Positions 8,978 through 18,045 of a DNA stretch of 64,000 bases are shown here, one piece after another. Origin of the DNA: Salipaludibacillus agaradhaerens (GTDB taxonomy: Bacteria > Bacillota > Bacilli > Bacillales > Salisediminibacteriaceae); NCBI RefSeq assembly GCF_002019735.1, contig NZ_KV917378.1, positions 1,049,869-1,113,868 on the forward strand, read 5' to 3'. Every line of letters begins with the position of its first letter. Within the stretch, counting starts at the first letter, position 1. The notes under the pieces are model-generated. The model searched no databases. It saw nothing but the letters and a program-made list of their open reading frames with translations, and was not told the DNA's origin. Both the position numbers and the translations under genes were made by a program.

Positions 8978-9005
8978 TATTTTTCCATTCTATGTGTCAG
9001 GACAA

Positions 9006-9809
9006 TCATTCTTCTTGATTAACCCATGAGGCGATCGTTTCACCTTGTTTAACTGGCACATTGCTTTTATTAGTGTCAGCAATCCATCGCGCTAATTCAA
9101 CCGTATTTTGTTGAAATAATAAAACGACCGTAGAACCAAACGAAAAATACCCTATTTCTTCACCCTTTTGACTATATGGCTCAGTATGTGACAAATGAAT
9201 ACTATTCACATTTAATGCGCCAATTTTTACGACAGCAAAACGATGTTTAGAGCTTTCAAACTCTGTAATCAGACGATAATTCGTGGCTAGTGGTTCTTGT
9301 CCGAAATAAAAGCCTAAGTGGTTGACCGGTTCTGAATACCTCCCTAGAGCCCAACGTCGTCTAACATGTCCCGAATAAGGAGCATGGATACGGTGGTAGT
9401 CTTTAGGTGATAGATAAAAGACGAAATATTTTCCTCCCAAATACGTATTCACAGCACCTGTAAGACCGAGCATCGTCTTTAAAGAATGGGGTTTCTGTTT
9501 AATATGCATAAGTGTTTTATCTGTAATATCTCCTACTTCCGATAGAACACCGTCAACCGGACTCACAATCTCATTGACAGCCTGACTAACCGGACGTGCA
9601 CCCTCTTTTAATTCCCTACTAAAAAAATCATTCAAATGTTGAAACTCTGCTGCCTGACGAGCTACCTCATTAGTATTAATATTAAACGTCTTGGAGAAGG
9701 AAGGAATAGCTTTCCGACTCCAAGAGTGTGTAGCTGCCTTTTTTAGCATATAGTTATATAATGGATTATGAGTGAGTTCAAGCATAAGTCGATATAACCT
9801 TTTTTTCAT
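9006..9809 (-). CDS. psd: Phosphatidylserine decarboxylase proenzyme
   Basis: Psd decarboxylates phosphatidylserine to phosphatidylethanolamine and matures by self-cleavage to form a pyruvoyl group. The 267-residue protein has the cleavage motif in GYFSFGSTVVLLF (about residues 223-235; cleavage expected before the Ser of GST). It also has the Asp/His elements PVDG (about 88-91) and YHRIHAP (about 137-143). The length is typical for Bacillaceae. It is transcribed divergently from pssA, which supplies its substrate; in B. subtilis the two genes are co-directional. Confidence 0.95.
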   Translation of the reverse strand: MKKRLYRLMLELTHNPLYNYMLKKAATHSWSRKAIPSFSKTFNINTNEVARQAAEFQHLNDFFSRELKEGARPVSQAVNEIVSPVDGVLSEVGDITDKTLMHIKQKPHSLKTMLGLTGAVNTYLGGKYFVFYLSPKDYHRIHAPYSGHVRRRWALGRYSEPVNHLGFYFGQEPLATNYRLITEFESSKHRFAVVKIGALNVNSIHLSHTEPYSQKGEEIGYFSFGSTVVLLFQQNTVELARWIADTNKSNVPVKQGETIASWVNQEE

Positions 9810-9866
9810 ACCTTATTAAACTTCCTTTCTCGGGTAACTAATTTTATAGTACCTCTCTACTTATTA

Positions 9867-9875
9867 TGGTATAAT
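9867..9875 (+). promoter_or_regulatory. Extended -10 promoter element upstream of pssA
   Basis: TGGTATAAT, a perfect -10 with the TG extension, about 50 bases before the pssA start. No good -35 is present 17 bases upstream, as is common for extended -10 promoters. Confidence 0.45.
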
Positions 9876-9925
9876 TAACATTTATTATAGCTTAGTGTTC
9901 TCAAATTACATAGGAGTGATCTTAG

Positions 9926-10468
9926 ATGGTCCTGTTGCAGCATTTTTTTGACAGTGCAGTTAAACGCTTACGTAGCCAGACGGCTAATGTGATTACAATT
10001 ATGAATTTGGGCTTTGGAAGTCTTGCGCTCCTTTCTCTACTTCAAGGGCATACAGGTTTGACAGTGGCGTTTATTAGCACAGCCGCTATCCTTGACCTGC
10101 TTGATGGTAAAGTTGCTAGAAAAATGAATATTCAATCGGAATTAGGTAAGCAATTGGACTCATTATGTGACTTAATATCTTTTGGGGTAGCCCCTTCGCT
10201 TCTTCTCTTTAATTCAGTACTCTATCAATTTGGAGCAGCTGGTGCAATGGCTTCAATTTTTTTTATCATTTGCGGTGCCATACGCCTCGCCCAGTTTAAC
10301 ATTTCTAATTCATCCGGATATTTTATCGGTCTTCCCATTACTGGAGCAGGATGCCTTCTAACTATAAGCTTCCTGTTTAGCTATTCTTTTTCGCCTCCCC
10401 TTTTCATGTTTCTCATTTTATCACTTTCTATTTTAATGATCAGCCATTTCCGGTTTAAAAAATTATAA
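9926..10468 (+). CDS. pssA: Phosphatidylserine synthase (CDP-alcohol phosphotransferase family)
   Basis: PssA condenses CDP-diacylglycerol with serine to form phosphatidylserine. The 180-residue membrane protein carries the complete family signature DGxxARx8GxxxDxxxD (DGKVAR at about residues 60-65, then GKQLDSLCD at 74-82) and about six hydrophobic segments. The length is close to that of B. subtilis PssA (177). The ATG follows TAGGAGTG. Together with psd it makes the cell's phosphatidylethanolamine. Confidence 0.94.
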   Translation: MVLLQHFFDSAVKRLRSQTANVITIMNLGFGSLALLSLLQGHTGLTVAFISTAAILDLLDGKVARKMNIQSELGKQLDSLCDLISFGVAPSLLLFNSVLYQFGAAGAMASIFFIICGAIRLAQFNISNSSGYFIGLPITGAGCLLTISFLFSYSFSPPLFMFLILSLSILMISHFRFKKL

Positions 10469-10553
10469 TAGCTTTAAAGAAAAAGATTCATACTAGGATT
10501 TTCACGATAACTACATGTTTTAACCTTCATTTAATTGTCTATCCTTTAAAAAC

Positions 10554-10577
10554 GCCTTCCTAATTAGGAAGGCTTTT
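10554..10577 (+). terminator. Terminator after pssA
   Basis: GCCTTCCTAATTAGGAAGGC is a perfect 20-base palindrome, followed by TTTT. Confidence 0.85.
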
Positions 10578-10587
10578 CATTCAAAAA

Positions 10588-10608
10588 TATGTTTAAATAG
10601 TAAACATA
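10588..10608. repeat. Short inverted repeat upstream of the DHH-CBS-nucleotidyltransferase gene
   Basis: TATGTTTA and TAAACATA flank a 5-base centre, ending 12 bases before the GGAGGAG ribosome site of the next gene. It could be an operator or a leader hairpin; nothing in the window decides which. Confidence 0.4.
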
Positions 10609-10632
10609 CTATCACAAGCTGGAGGAGATGAC

Positions 10633-13236
10633 ATGCAAACGATATTTTCTCACAGCAATCTGGATTTTGATGGGCTCGCCTCTTTGATTGCTGCTAAAAA
10701 ATTATATCCTGAAGCTGACATTATACTACCTGCCAAATTAGCCCCTGAAGTTAACCATTTTTTAGCTATTTATAAAGATACATTTACATTTAAACCATTG
10801 TCAGAGGTTCCATGGGCAAAAATTAACGTATTAATACTTGTTGATACTAACAGTATTAACAGGTTGGGTGACGTAGCTGATAAGCTACCTCCTGACGTGA
10901 CATATCACGTATATGATCATCACCCTCAGACAGAAGAAACGGTGTCATACACTGAAGGAAAGGTCGATGATGTTGGGGCGACCATCACTCTTTTAACTGA
11001 GTTAATCCAACAACAAGAACTCTCTGTCTCTCCTTTAGAGGCCACTCTTTTTGGCTTAGGTGTTTATTCAGATACAGGGGCTTTCACCTATGAAAATACA
11101 ACGTCACGAGACTTAGCTGCTGCTGCATTCCATTTAGAACAAGGGGCTAATTTGCGCGTCATTGAACAGTTCCGTGATGCGCCATTAACGGAGGAGCAAC
11201 TTTCTCTTTTTCAACAATTAGTAGATCATAATGACCTGATTTCAATTGATGGAACTGATATAATTATTGCCTATCACAGTCAAAAATCATACACTGGCCA
11301 CCTCTCTGTCATCACAAAGAAGTTGCTTCAAGTTACAGGGGCTGATGCTGTCTATTCCGTGGTCACAATGGGGAATAAAACATTCATAACGGCTAGAGCA
11401 GATAATGACAGAATCAACGTCCTTCCTGTTATTAGACACTTTAATGGTGGTGGACATGAAAAAGCTGCTTCCGCATCAATTAATGGAAAAGACCTTACGT
11501 CCATCATGACGGAGGTCAGAGCGCATCTTCCTGCTACCGTTGAAGATGCGATGACTGCTAAGCATATTATGTCATCACCTGTTCGCGTAGTCGCCCCAAA
11601 TACAACTATTGAAACAGTGTCTAAAATGCTGTATCGCTATGGACATACAGGCTTTCCGGTCGTAGAAGATAAAAAGGTTATCGGTATCATTTCCCGAAGA
11701 GATGTTGACAAAGCTCTTCATCACGATTTAGGACATGCACCTGTAAAAGGTTATATGAGCCACTCTCCTATTACAATTGATCTTCATGAAAAAATCAGTA
11801 CGATCAGGGAGTTTATGATTGAAGAACATGTTGGAAGATTGCCTGTTATTCATAAAGACCAGCTCATTGGCATCGTTTCAAGAACAGATATTATTCAAGC
11901 TATGCACGGAATTAATAAAAGTAGCGTACATGCTATTCAGCATACCTCTGTGCCTTTAAAAAGACAGCTGACACAGACGATGAAAAAACAATTGCCTTCT
12001 ACTATTTATAATGTGTTACAACTGCTTGGAAAGGAAGCCGGAAGGCTATCTATGCGTGCTTATTTAATCGGGGGTACGGTAAGAGATCTACTTCTTAACC
12101 GTCGTAATGAAGATATGGACATTGTTGTTGAAGGCGATGGCATTGACTTTGCACTTCATATGCAGGAACACTACGGTGGTCACGTTAGAACCCACGAAAC
12201 ATTTCGCACAGCTACTTGGAAGCATCCTAATGGTTACAAAGTCGATTTAACAAGTGCACGAACAGAATACTACGATTTCCCAGCCGCTCTACCTAATGTC
12301 GAACTTTCTACTATTAAGGAAGACTTATATAGACGGGATTTTACAATTAACGCTATGGCTATTTGCCTTCACGAAGAAGCTTTCGGTGAATTATTAGACC
12401 ACTTTAACGGTTTAAAGGACTTACAAAAGCAGCAATTGCTTGTTCTTTATAATTTAAGCTTTGTAGAAGATCCTACACGACTTTTGCGGGCCATTCGTTT
12501 TGAATCACGTTTTAACTTTCGCTTATCGAAAAATACCGAACGACTTGCCCATGAATCTGTGAGTCATATTCATTCTGTCTCAAAACCTCGTCTTGCAAGT
12601 GAACTCATACGTCTATTTAACGAAGAAGACCCGTTAATTTGTGTGATGCGTATGGATACCTTTTCATTATTAAATTATCTGTTCCAATCACCTTTAGACA
12701 TCAACCTATCAGCAAAACATATTAAAACTCTTGCAGGCTGGCAGGCAGTTCTTCAAGACAAAAATGTGGCTGTTCACTCATCTATATGGATTTGTTATAT
12801 GGCTTTACTAACCACTATGAATAAAGAGAGCTTTGCAGAGCTGTATGATTATTGCCTAAAAAAGGAAGACATTAAAACATTAGATACGTTCCAATCACTT
12901 ACAAAACAAAAAGTTGATCTACATTATTTATTAAATTTGTCGTTAATGGACTTACATATGACATTTTCTCAAATTAATAAAGAGCCACTCATAGCATGGT
13001 TTTCAATTTTTACTGAAAAAAATACAACGAAGCTGTTCAATTATATTCTTAAGCGGGAAACCTTGAGACGAACAATAAATGGGGAAGATTTAAAACAGGC
13101 TGGGTATAAGCCGAGCCCCCTGTTCAAAGACATGCTGTTATATAGCGAAGGCCTTGAATTAACCTCCCCTCATATCTCTAAAGAAGAGTTACTTAAAGCT
13201 ATTCATACTAAATACTCTGTAAATGAGAATCTGTAA
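10633..13236 (+). CDS. DHH phosphoesterase - CBS pair - tRNA nucleotidyltransferase fusion (probable A-adding type)
   Basis: An 867-residue multidomain protein. Residues 1 to about 300 form a DHH/DHHA1 phosphoesterase (SNLDFDGLAS near residue 8, YDHHPQ near 94, and a DHHA1 glycine motif FNGGGHEKAA near 273). Residues about 310-440 are two CBS repeats. From about 460 on lies a class II nucleotidyltransferase/poly(A) polymerase head, with GGTVRDLLLN, the catalytic DMDIVV, RRDFTINAMA and EDPTRLLRAIRFE. Proteins of this layout in alkaliphilic bacilli are related to split CC-adding/A-adding tRNA enzymes, so this one may add the terminal A of tRNA CCA ends. That activity is inferred; a second cca gene would be needed elsewhere. 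Confidence 0.85.
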   Translation: MQTIFSHSNLDFDGLASLIAAKKLYPEADIILPAKLAPEVNHFLAIYKDTFTFKPLSEVPWAKINVLILVDTNSINRLGDVADKLPPDVTYHVYDHHPQTEETVSYTEGKVDDVGATITLLTELIQQQELSVSPLEATLFGLGVYSDTGAFTYENTTSRDLAAAAFHLEQGANLRVIEQFRDAPLTEEQLSLFQQLVDHNDLISIDGTDIIIAYHSQKSYTGHLSVITKKLLQVTGADAVYSVVTMGNKTFITARADNDRINVLPVIRHFNGGGHEKAASASINGKDLTSIMTEVRAHLPATVEDAMTAKHIMSSPVRVVAPNTTIETVSKMLYRYGHTGFPVVEDKKVIGIISRRDVDKALHHDLGHAPVKGYMSHSPITIDLHEKISTIREFMIEEHVGRLPVIHKDQLIGIVSRTDIIQAMHGINKSSVHAIQHTSVPLKRQLTQTMKKQLPSTIYNVLQLLGKEAGRLSMRAYLIGGTVRDLLLNRRNEDMDIVVEGDGIDFALHMQEHYGGHVRTHETFRTATWKHPNGYKVDLTSARTEYYDFPAALPNVELSTIKEDLYRRDFTINAMAICLHEEAFGELLDHFNGLKDLQKQQLLVLYNLSFVEDPTRLLRAIRFESRFNFRLSKNTERLAHESVSHIHSVSKPRLASELIRLFNEEDPLICVMRMDTFSLLNYLFQSPLDINLSAKHIKTLAGWQAVLQDKNVAVHSSIWICYMALLTTMNKESFAELYDYCLKKEDIKTLDTFQSLTKQKVDLHYLLNLSLMDLHMTFSQINKEPLIAWFSIFTEKNTTKLFNYILKRETLRRTINGEDLKQAGYKPSPLFKDMLLYSEGLELTSPHISKEELLKAIHTKYSVNENL

Positions 13237-13346
13237 TCGCATTGAGAATTGGACCTTCATAGCTATATGAGCAAATTACTTGAAAACAACAGTTAGCTTT
13301 TTATATAATGGTTTTTAAGATTTAATAAGATAGTGAACCTTTTCAC

Positions 13347-13377
13347 TTGACATGTAGATACGTGGATGTAAGAATAA
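13347..13377 (+). promoter_or_regulatory. Possible promoter for ykuU-ykuV
   Basis: A perfect -35 TTGACA (13347-13352) lies about 70 bases before ykuU. The matching -10 (TAAGAA or AGAATA, depending on a 16-18 base spacer) is weak, so only the -35 is convincing. Confidence 0.3.
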
Positions 13378-13421
13378 AGTGCGTACAAAATAATAACTAT
13401 TATTATTAAGGAGAGATAACG

Positions 13422-13967
13422 ATGTCAGATAAGCGAATGGTAGCTAAACAGGCACCAAGATTTGAGATGGAAGCTGTCATGCCTAATAAGGAATTTAGTA
13501 AAGTGTCTTTAGAAGACTACATGAAAAAAGATCAATGGACGGTATTATTCTTTTATCCAATGGATTTTACCCATGTTTGTCCAACAGAAATAACATCATT
13601 AAGTGATCGATACGACGAATTTGAAGATTTAGATGCTGAAGTTATTGGTGTTTCAACTGACACCGTTCATACACATTTAGCATGGATCAACACCCACCGT
13701 GATAATAATGGTCTAGGCGACCTAAATTATCCACTGGCTGCTGATACTAACCATACTATTTCCCGTGAATATGGGGTTCTTATTGAGGACGAAGGTGTGG
13801 CACTACGGGGACTTTTCATCATCAGTCCTGAAGGCGAGCTGATGTATTCTGTTGTCAATCACAATAACATCGGCCGAGACGTAGATGAAACCTTACGTGT
13901 CCTTCAAGCGCTTCAAACTGGTGGGCTTTGTCCTGCAAATTGGAAGCCTGGACAAGCTACTTTATAA
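13422..13967 (+). CDS. ykuU: 2-Cys peroxiredoxin YkuU
   Basis: An AhpC/TSA-type peroxiredoxin of 181 residues that reduces peroxides using a peroxidatic cysteine in DFTHVCPTE (about Cys 52) and a resolving cysteine in GGLCPANWKPG (about Cys 169). It aligns almost end to end with B. subtilis YkuU. The next gene encodes the thioredoxin-like YkuV, a plausible electron donor, and the pair is conserved in B. subtilis. The ATG follows AAGGAGAG. Confidence 0.93.
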   Translation: MSDKRMVAKQAPRFEMEAVMPNKEFSKVSLEDYMKKDQWTVLFFYPMDFTHVCPTEITSLSDRYDEFEDLDAEVIGVSTDTVHTHLAWINTHRDNNGLGDLNYPLAADTNHTISREYGVLIEDEGVALRGLFIISPEGELMYSVVNHNNIGRDVDETLRVLQALQTGGLCPANWKPGQATL

Positions 13968-14030
13968 TAAAAGGAACCTATAATCAGTGAGTAATAAGTA
14001 GACGATTTTTAATTATGAGGAGTGTTTTGA

Positions 14031-14480
14031 ATGAAGCTACGTGAACCAATGCCAGAATTAGAAGGTGCAACCACTTGGTTAAATGGTGAAAAATCAAAAT
14101 CAGAGCTATTAGGTGACAAACCAACTCTTATTCATTTTTGGTCTGTAAGCTGCGGACTTTGTAAAGATGCCATGCCTGATGTAAATACTTTTCGTGATGA
14201 GTACAAAGATGAGTTGAATGTGATCGCTGTCCATATGCCTCGTTCTGAAAAGGATCTTGATTTAAGTACTATCGAAGCGACTGCCAAAGAACATGACATT
14301 AGCCAACCGATATACGTTGACAGTGAACATAAATTGACTGATGCGTTTGAAAATCAGTACGTGCCGGCCTATTACGTGTTTGATAAAGACGGTCAACTAC
14401 GCCACTTTCAAGCGGGCGGCGGTGGTATGAAGATGCTTCGTAAACGCGTAAATCGAGTTCTCGGTGTGGAACAAAAATAA
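14031..14480 (+). CDS. ykuV: Thioredoxin-like thiol-disulfide oxidoreductase YkuV
   Basis: A 149-residue thioredoxin-fold protein with active site WSVSCGLC (CxxC at about residues 41-44), a cis-proline region (YVPAYYVFD, about 115-123), and a C-terminal AGGGGMKMLRKRVNRVL like B. subtilis YkuV. There is no signal peptide, so it is cytoplasmic. It follows ykuU by 63 bases and shares its terminator, so the two are probably co-transcribed for peroxide defence. Confidence 0.92.
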   Translation: MKLREPMPELEGATTWLNGEKSKSELLGDKPTLIHFWSVSCGLCKDAMPDVNTFRDEYKDELNVIAVHMPRSEKDLDLSTIEATAKEHDISQPIYVDSEHKLTDAFENQYVPAYYVFDKDGQLRHFQAGGGGMKMLRKRVNRVLGVEQK

Positions 14481-14491
14481 TTTTTCATTAA

Positions 14492-14525
14492 CCTAAGTCC
14501 TCTCGTTATTCAGGACTTAGGTTTT
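14492..14525 (+). terminator. Terminator after ykuV
   Basis: CCTAAGTCCT and AGGACTTAGG form a perfect 10-bp stem, followed by TTTTCC. Confidence 0.88.
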
Positions 14526-14543
14526 CCTTCATCCATCCTGACA

Positions 14544-14573
14544 AAGAAAAAAACCCTGGCATGCCAAGGTTTT
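14544..14573 (-). terminator. Terminator of the HD-GYP gene
   Basis: On the reverse strand, AAACCTTGGCATGCCAGGGTTT (one G-U pair, tight centre) is followed by a T tract. Confidence 0.8.
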
Positions 14574-14585
14574 AAAATAAGAGAT

Positions 14586-15692
14586 TTATAGGTCTTCTTT
14601 ATTAGAGTTAAATGCAAAATTTTTATCTGGAATATAAACATCTTTTATATGAAGTTTTCGCTCTGTTTTTAAATCAATAAAATCGTCTCCTATTTTAACA
14701 AGAGGACGGTTAATTTCTTCCATAAATAGTTGAACAATTTCCCCTTTACTACCATCACTCAATTCCACTTCTTTTCCAATATAACCATTGAGAATGTGAG
14801 AGACAAATGGGAAAACGATTTCTCCATTAAGCTTATCCTTGTATACTTCCTGTACTAACTCATCAAGCGCTTCAAAAGGTGTAAATTTATCACGATAAAT
14901 TCTATCAGAAGAAATAGCGTCATACACGTCGGCTACTGCAATAATTTGCGCTAAAAATGGAATCTCCTCTTTCTTAATTCCAAAAGGATAGCCTGAACCG
15001 TTCATTCTTTCATGATGATAAAGAGCACCATTAATAATATCTTCACTAGTTCCGTACATTTCTTTCAAGATGTCCCGGCCATAAATCGTGTGATTTTGAA
15101 TTTCTTTAAACTCTTCCTCTGTGAGGGGATCTTCTTTATTCAGTATTTGCAACGACACCTTCATTTTACCAATATCATGTAAAAATCCCATTGTCCCTAA
15201 CTTTACTGTCTCACTATGCGAATAACGTAGAATTTTTCCAATAGTAGCCGAGAGGAGACCCACATTTAGACAATGGCGAAATGTATACTCATCATGCCCT
15301 TTTATATGTCGCAGCTCTAAAAAAATGTCTGGGCCTTTTAGTACAGTTTCCATTAAAGGTGTAAAAGGCACCATAAATTCCTGTAACGAAGGTACCTGTT
15401 TAGATATAGCATCCTGAAAAAGTCTTTTAATCTCTTTGATGTTTTCATAATAATGAGTAGACAGTGGTTCTTTATGTTTAAAAACTTGTTTTAATTCTAA
15501 ATTAACAGGTGGTTCTGTCTGTTCTTTTAGACGTATCTCTTCAATACTATGATTTTTTAAAATATTAAGATGCCAATGGGTTAAAACAGTCCCTCTTCTC
15601 AATAAAAAATGGCCTGACTGAGAAACGACATCATCAGCAAGTACTCGGCCAATAATGGTGTCTTCCCAATTTAAACTATTGATTACTTCCAT
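14586..15692 (-). CDS. HD-GYP domain protein, probable cyclic-di-GMP phosphodiesterase
   Basis: A 368-residue protein. The HD-GYP domain spans about residues 125-300: HDIGK (the HD pair, about 170), NHTIYGRD, YHHERMNGSGYP (the GYP motif, about 226-237) and VADVYDAI (about 254). The N-terminal ~110 residues are a separate region with no clear domain. HD-GYP proteins linearise cyclic-di-GMP; some are inactive regulators, but the metal ligands seen here look intact. There is no membrane segment. It is monocistronic, with GAGGTGG before the ATG. Confidence 0.85.
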   Translation of the reverse strand: MEVINSLNWEDTIIGRVLADDVVSQSGHFLLRRGTVLTHWHLNILKNHSIEEIRLKEQTEPPVNLELKQVFKHKEPLSTHYYENIKEIKRLFQDAISKQVPSLQEFMVPFTPLMETVLKGPDIFLELRHIKGHDEYTFRHCLNVGLLSATIGKILRYSHSETVKLGTMGFLHDIGKMKVSLQILNKEDPLTEEEFKEIQNHTIYGRDILKEMYGTSEDIINGALYHHERMNGSGYPFGIKKEEIPFLAQIIAVADVYDAISSDRIYRDKFTPFEALDELVQEVYKDKLNGEIVFPFVSHILNGYIGKEVELSDGSKGEIVQLFMEEINRPLVKIGDDFIDLKTERKLHIKDVYIPDKNFAFNSNKEDL

Positions 15693-15926
15693 CTTTCCAC
15701 CTCATTCGATCGTATCATATACGACTAATATACCATACCAAATAGGGAAATCCGCTTATTTTAGAGAGTTTATCAATAAGTCCTATGTCTCATTTTCTTT
15801 CCATAGGAAAAGCTACATCATGTTTGCAACGTTATATGAGCTATTTAGCTATTTATTTTGCTTTTTTCTGTATTTCTATGGTACGTTTAAAGTTGATCAT
15901 GAACTATGAGAAGGAGGCTACATGAG

Positions 15927-16631
15927 ATGAGTGTACATATTGGAGCAAAACAAGGTGACATAGCAGAGTCTATCTTATTACCAGGGGACCCTCTTCGCGC
16001 ACAATATATCGCAGAAAACTTTCTGACTGATGTGACGTGCTATAATGAAGTAAGAGGAATGCTTGGGTTTACAGGAACATATAAAGGTGAACGAATTTCT
16101 GTGCAAGGGACAGGCATGGGTGTCCCTTCAATTTCAATTTATGTCCATGAATTAATTAACAGCTACGGGGTTAAAAACCTCATTCGAGTAGGGACGTGTG
16201 GCGCAATTCAAAAGGATGTAAAAGTACGAGACGTTATCATTGCCATGAGTGCTACTTCCAATTCAGGCGTGAACCGCCATCATTTTAAAGGAATTGATTT
16301 TGCACCAACCGCTAACTTTGATTTACTTAAAAAAGCTTATGATGGCGCAACTGCTCATGAGCTAAATGTTAAAGTTGGCAGTGTTTTTACGAGCGATGTT
16401 TTTTATAATGAGGACAAAGATCTAATCCCGCTTCTTGCTAATCACCAAGTATTAGCAGTAGAAATGGAAACGTCTGCCCTTTACACCATTGCATCGCGCT
16501 TTGATGTCAATGCCTTGTCTGTACTGACAGTTAGTGATCATATTTTAACTGGTGAAGAAACAAGTTCTGAAGAACGCCAAAGCACGTTTAATGACATGGT
16601 AGACGTGGCACTTACCGCTGCTATTAAGTAA
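15927..16631 (+). CDS. deoD: Purine nucleoside phosphorylase DeoD type
   Basis: A 234-residue hexameric-type phosphorylase that splits purine (deoxy)nucleosides with phosphate. Diagnostic stretches are [14 protein letters not shown] at the start, [10 protein letters not shown] (about residues 18-27), GMGVPS (about 64), RVGTCGAI (about 87), VEMETSALY (about 178) and VSDH with the catalytic Asp (about 203). I start at ATG 15927, nine bases after AAGGAGG; an ATG 21 bases upstream contains the ribosome site itself. Upstream (15781-15808) is a TCCTATG/CATAGGA hairpin of unknown meaning. Confidence 0.95.
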   Translation: MSVHIGAKQGDIAESILLPGDPLRAQYIAENFLTDVTCYNEVRGMLGFTGTYKGERISVQGTGMGVPSISIYVHELINSYGVKNLIRVGTCGAIQKDVKVRDVIIAMSATSNSGVNRHHFKGIDFAPTANFDLLKKAYDGATAHELNVKVGSVFTSDVFYNEDKDLIPLLANHQVLAVEMETSALYTIASRFDVNALSVLTVSDHILTGEETSSEERQSTFNDMVDVALTAAIK

Positions 16632-16662
16632 AAATGGGTTTAATACTCGTATAAACGACTTT

Positions 16663-16709
16663 AAAAGGCGCGATCTTCAAAGAATGAGATTTGAAGACAG
16701 CGCCTTTTT
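16663..16709. terminator. Bidirectional terminator between deoD and lplJ
   Basis: AAAGGCGC...ATCTTCAAA pairs with TTTGAAGA...GCGCCTTT, giving an interrupted stem of about 17 bp, with T tracts on both strands. The genes converge here. Confidence 0.88.
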
Positions 16710-16711
16710 AA

Positions 16712-17698
16712 CTAATATATGAGTTCTATTAATCCTTCACGTGGAGCCTTCCCGAAGTAATAACTCATATCAACATCTGCCAAAGCCTCGTGAAGGGCAT
16801 TTTTTTCATATTTAACACCTATCAGTAATTCTTCCACATCACTTACTTCTCCTACACCAAAAAAGTCACCAAATATTTTACAATCAGTAATCTCCCCTTT
16901 GGACACGTTTAGGCGAACATCAATCGTGCCACCTTCAAATCGTTTAGAGCGATGCAAATCAAATTTAGGGGACTTGCCATAATTCCAATCCCAGTTACCA
17001 TATCTTTCATTTGATATTTGGTTAATCCCTTTCCAATCATTTTCCGTGAGTTTATATGTTTCCACATCGCCACCAGCAAAGATATCGTCTAATAGAACTT
17101 TCTTCAATTCATCTACTGTTAATTTATCTTCTAAAAACTCATTAATATTAGCTACTCGACTTCTAATGGATTTAATACCTTTAGAACGAATTTTCTCAGC
17201 GTTTACTTTTAATGCATCTACTACTTTTTCAATTTCAGAATCAAGTAATAACGTACCGTGACTAAACATTCGTCCTTTTGTCGTATACTGAGCGTTCCCC
17301 GAAATTTTCTTTTCACCCACTTGAATGTCGTTACGCCCACTTAATTGCGCATTAACACCTAGCTTTTGAAGCGCATTAATAACAGGAGAAGTGAATTTCT
17401 GAAAGTTAGAAAAACTTTTTCCATCATCCCTCGTCAAAAAGCTGAAATTTAAATTCCCTAAATCATGATACACCGCCCCGCCACCGGAAAGACGTCGAAC
17501 GACATGAATATGATTTTTTTCCACATACTCTTTATTTATTTCTTCAATGGTATTTTGGTTTTTGCCTACGATGATTGACGGCTCATTAACGTAAAAAAGT
17601 AAATACGTATCATCAATTGGTAGATGCCTTAAAGCGTATTCTTCAATTGCTAAATTAATTCTTGGATCGGTTACACCTTCATTATCAATAAATTTCAT
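16712..17698 (-). CDS. lplJ: Lipoate-protein ligase
   Basis: A 328-residue LplA-type ligase that activates scavenged lipoate with ATP and attaches it to lipoyl domains. Key motif: RRLSGGGAVYHDLGNLNFSF (about residues 69-88). Also visible are the lysine in the KISGNAQ segment (about 132) and a C-terminal accessory domain from about residue 250. The length matches B. subtilis LplJ. The ATG follows AGGAGG. Confidence 0.94.
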   Translation of the reverse strand: MKFIDNEGVTDPRINLAIEEYALRHLPIDDTYLLFYVNEPSIIVGKNQNTIEEINKEYVEKNHIHVVRRLSGGGAVYHDLGNLNFSFLTRDDGKSFSNFQKFTSPVINALQKLGVNAQLSGRNDIQVGEKKISGNAQYTTKGRMFSHGTLLLDSEIEKVVDALKVNAEKIRSKGIKSIRSRVANINEFLEDKLTVDELKKVLLDDIFAGGDVETYKLTENDWKGINQISNERYGNWDWNYGKSPKFDLHRSKRFEGGTIDVRLNVSKGEITDCKIFGDFFGVGEVSDVEELLIGVKYEKNALHEALADVDMSYYFGKAPREGLIELIY

Positions 17699-17850
17699 CG
17701 TTTAGCCTCCTGTTTCTACATCTTCCGTCATTATCTTATCATATTTTCTACGCGAATATTAACTAAGAGGTATCACGCCCAATATAAGACGAACCTACAA
17801 TTAAGATATTAGCATCCTTTATCCCGCTTAAATAGTTTTTTCTAATTATT

Positions 17851-17954
17851 AGTATTTGAGTCAATCAGGACATTAGCGAACGATAGTAACCACCACACAC
17901 AAATACTCCTCTCTATTTGAGCAGGGAGCTTTAAGGACGGTTATCTGTGATAAA
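17851..17954 (+). repeat. Dispersed structured repeat, copy A (5'-truncated)
   Basis: Shares TTGAGTCAATCAGGAC, a CTCC...GGGAG pairing, and TTTAAGGACGGTTATC-TGT-GATAAA with the copies at 32.5, 35.6 and 42.6 kb. The first hairpin of the unit is not recognisable here. It lies between divergent lplJ and a GerA-family gene, and its last bases abut a sigma-G-like -35. Confidence 0.75.
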
Positions 17955-17985
17955 TGAATAATTTTCATTTAATACAGGCACACTG
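17955..17985 (+). promoter_or_regulatory. Candidate sigma-G promoter for the GerA-family gene
   Basis: TGAATA (17955-17960), an 18-base spacer and CACACTG (17979-17985). The -35 is a perfect, and the -10 a 5/7, match to the B. subtilis forespore consensus TGAATA / CATACTA. Germination receptor genes belong to the sigma-G regulon, which supports the call. Confidence 0.45.
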
Positions 17986-18045
17986 AGTATATAAAAGTCT
18001 TTTCATATCATTTAAGTACCCCGACTTTATCCAAAGGAGAAAACC

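Noticed and set aside
15655-15909. 84-codon plus-strand frame before deoD
   Set aside because: It starts inside the HD-GYP gene on the other strand, has no ribosome site and matches no family pattern.
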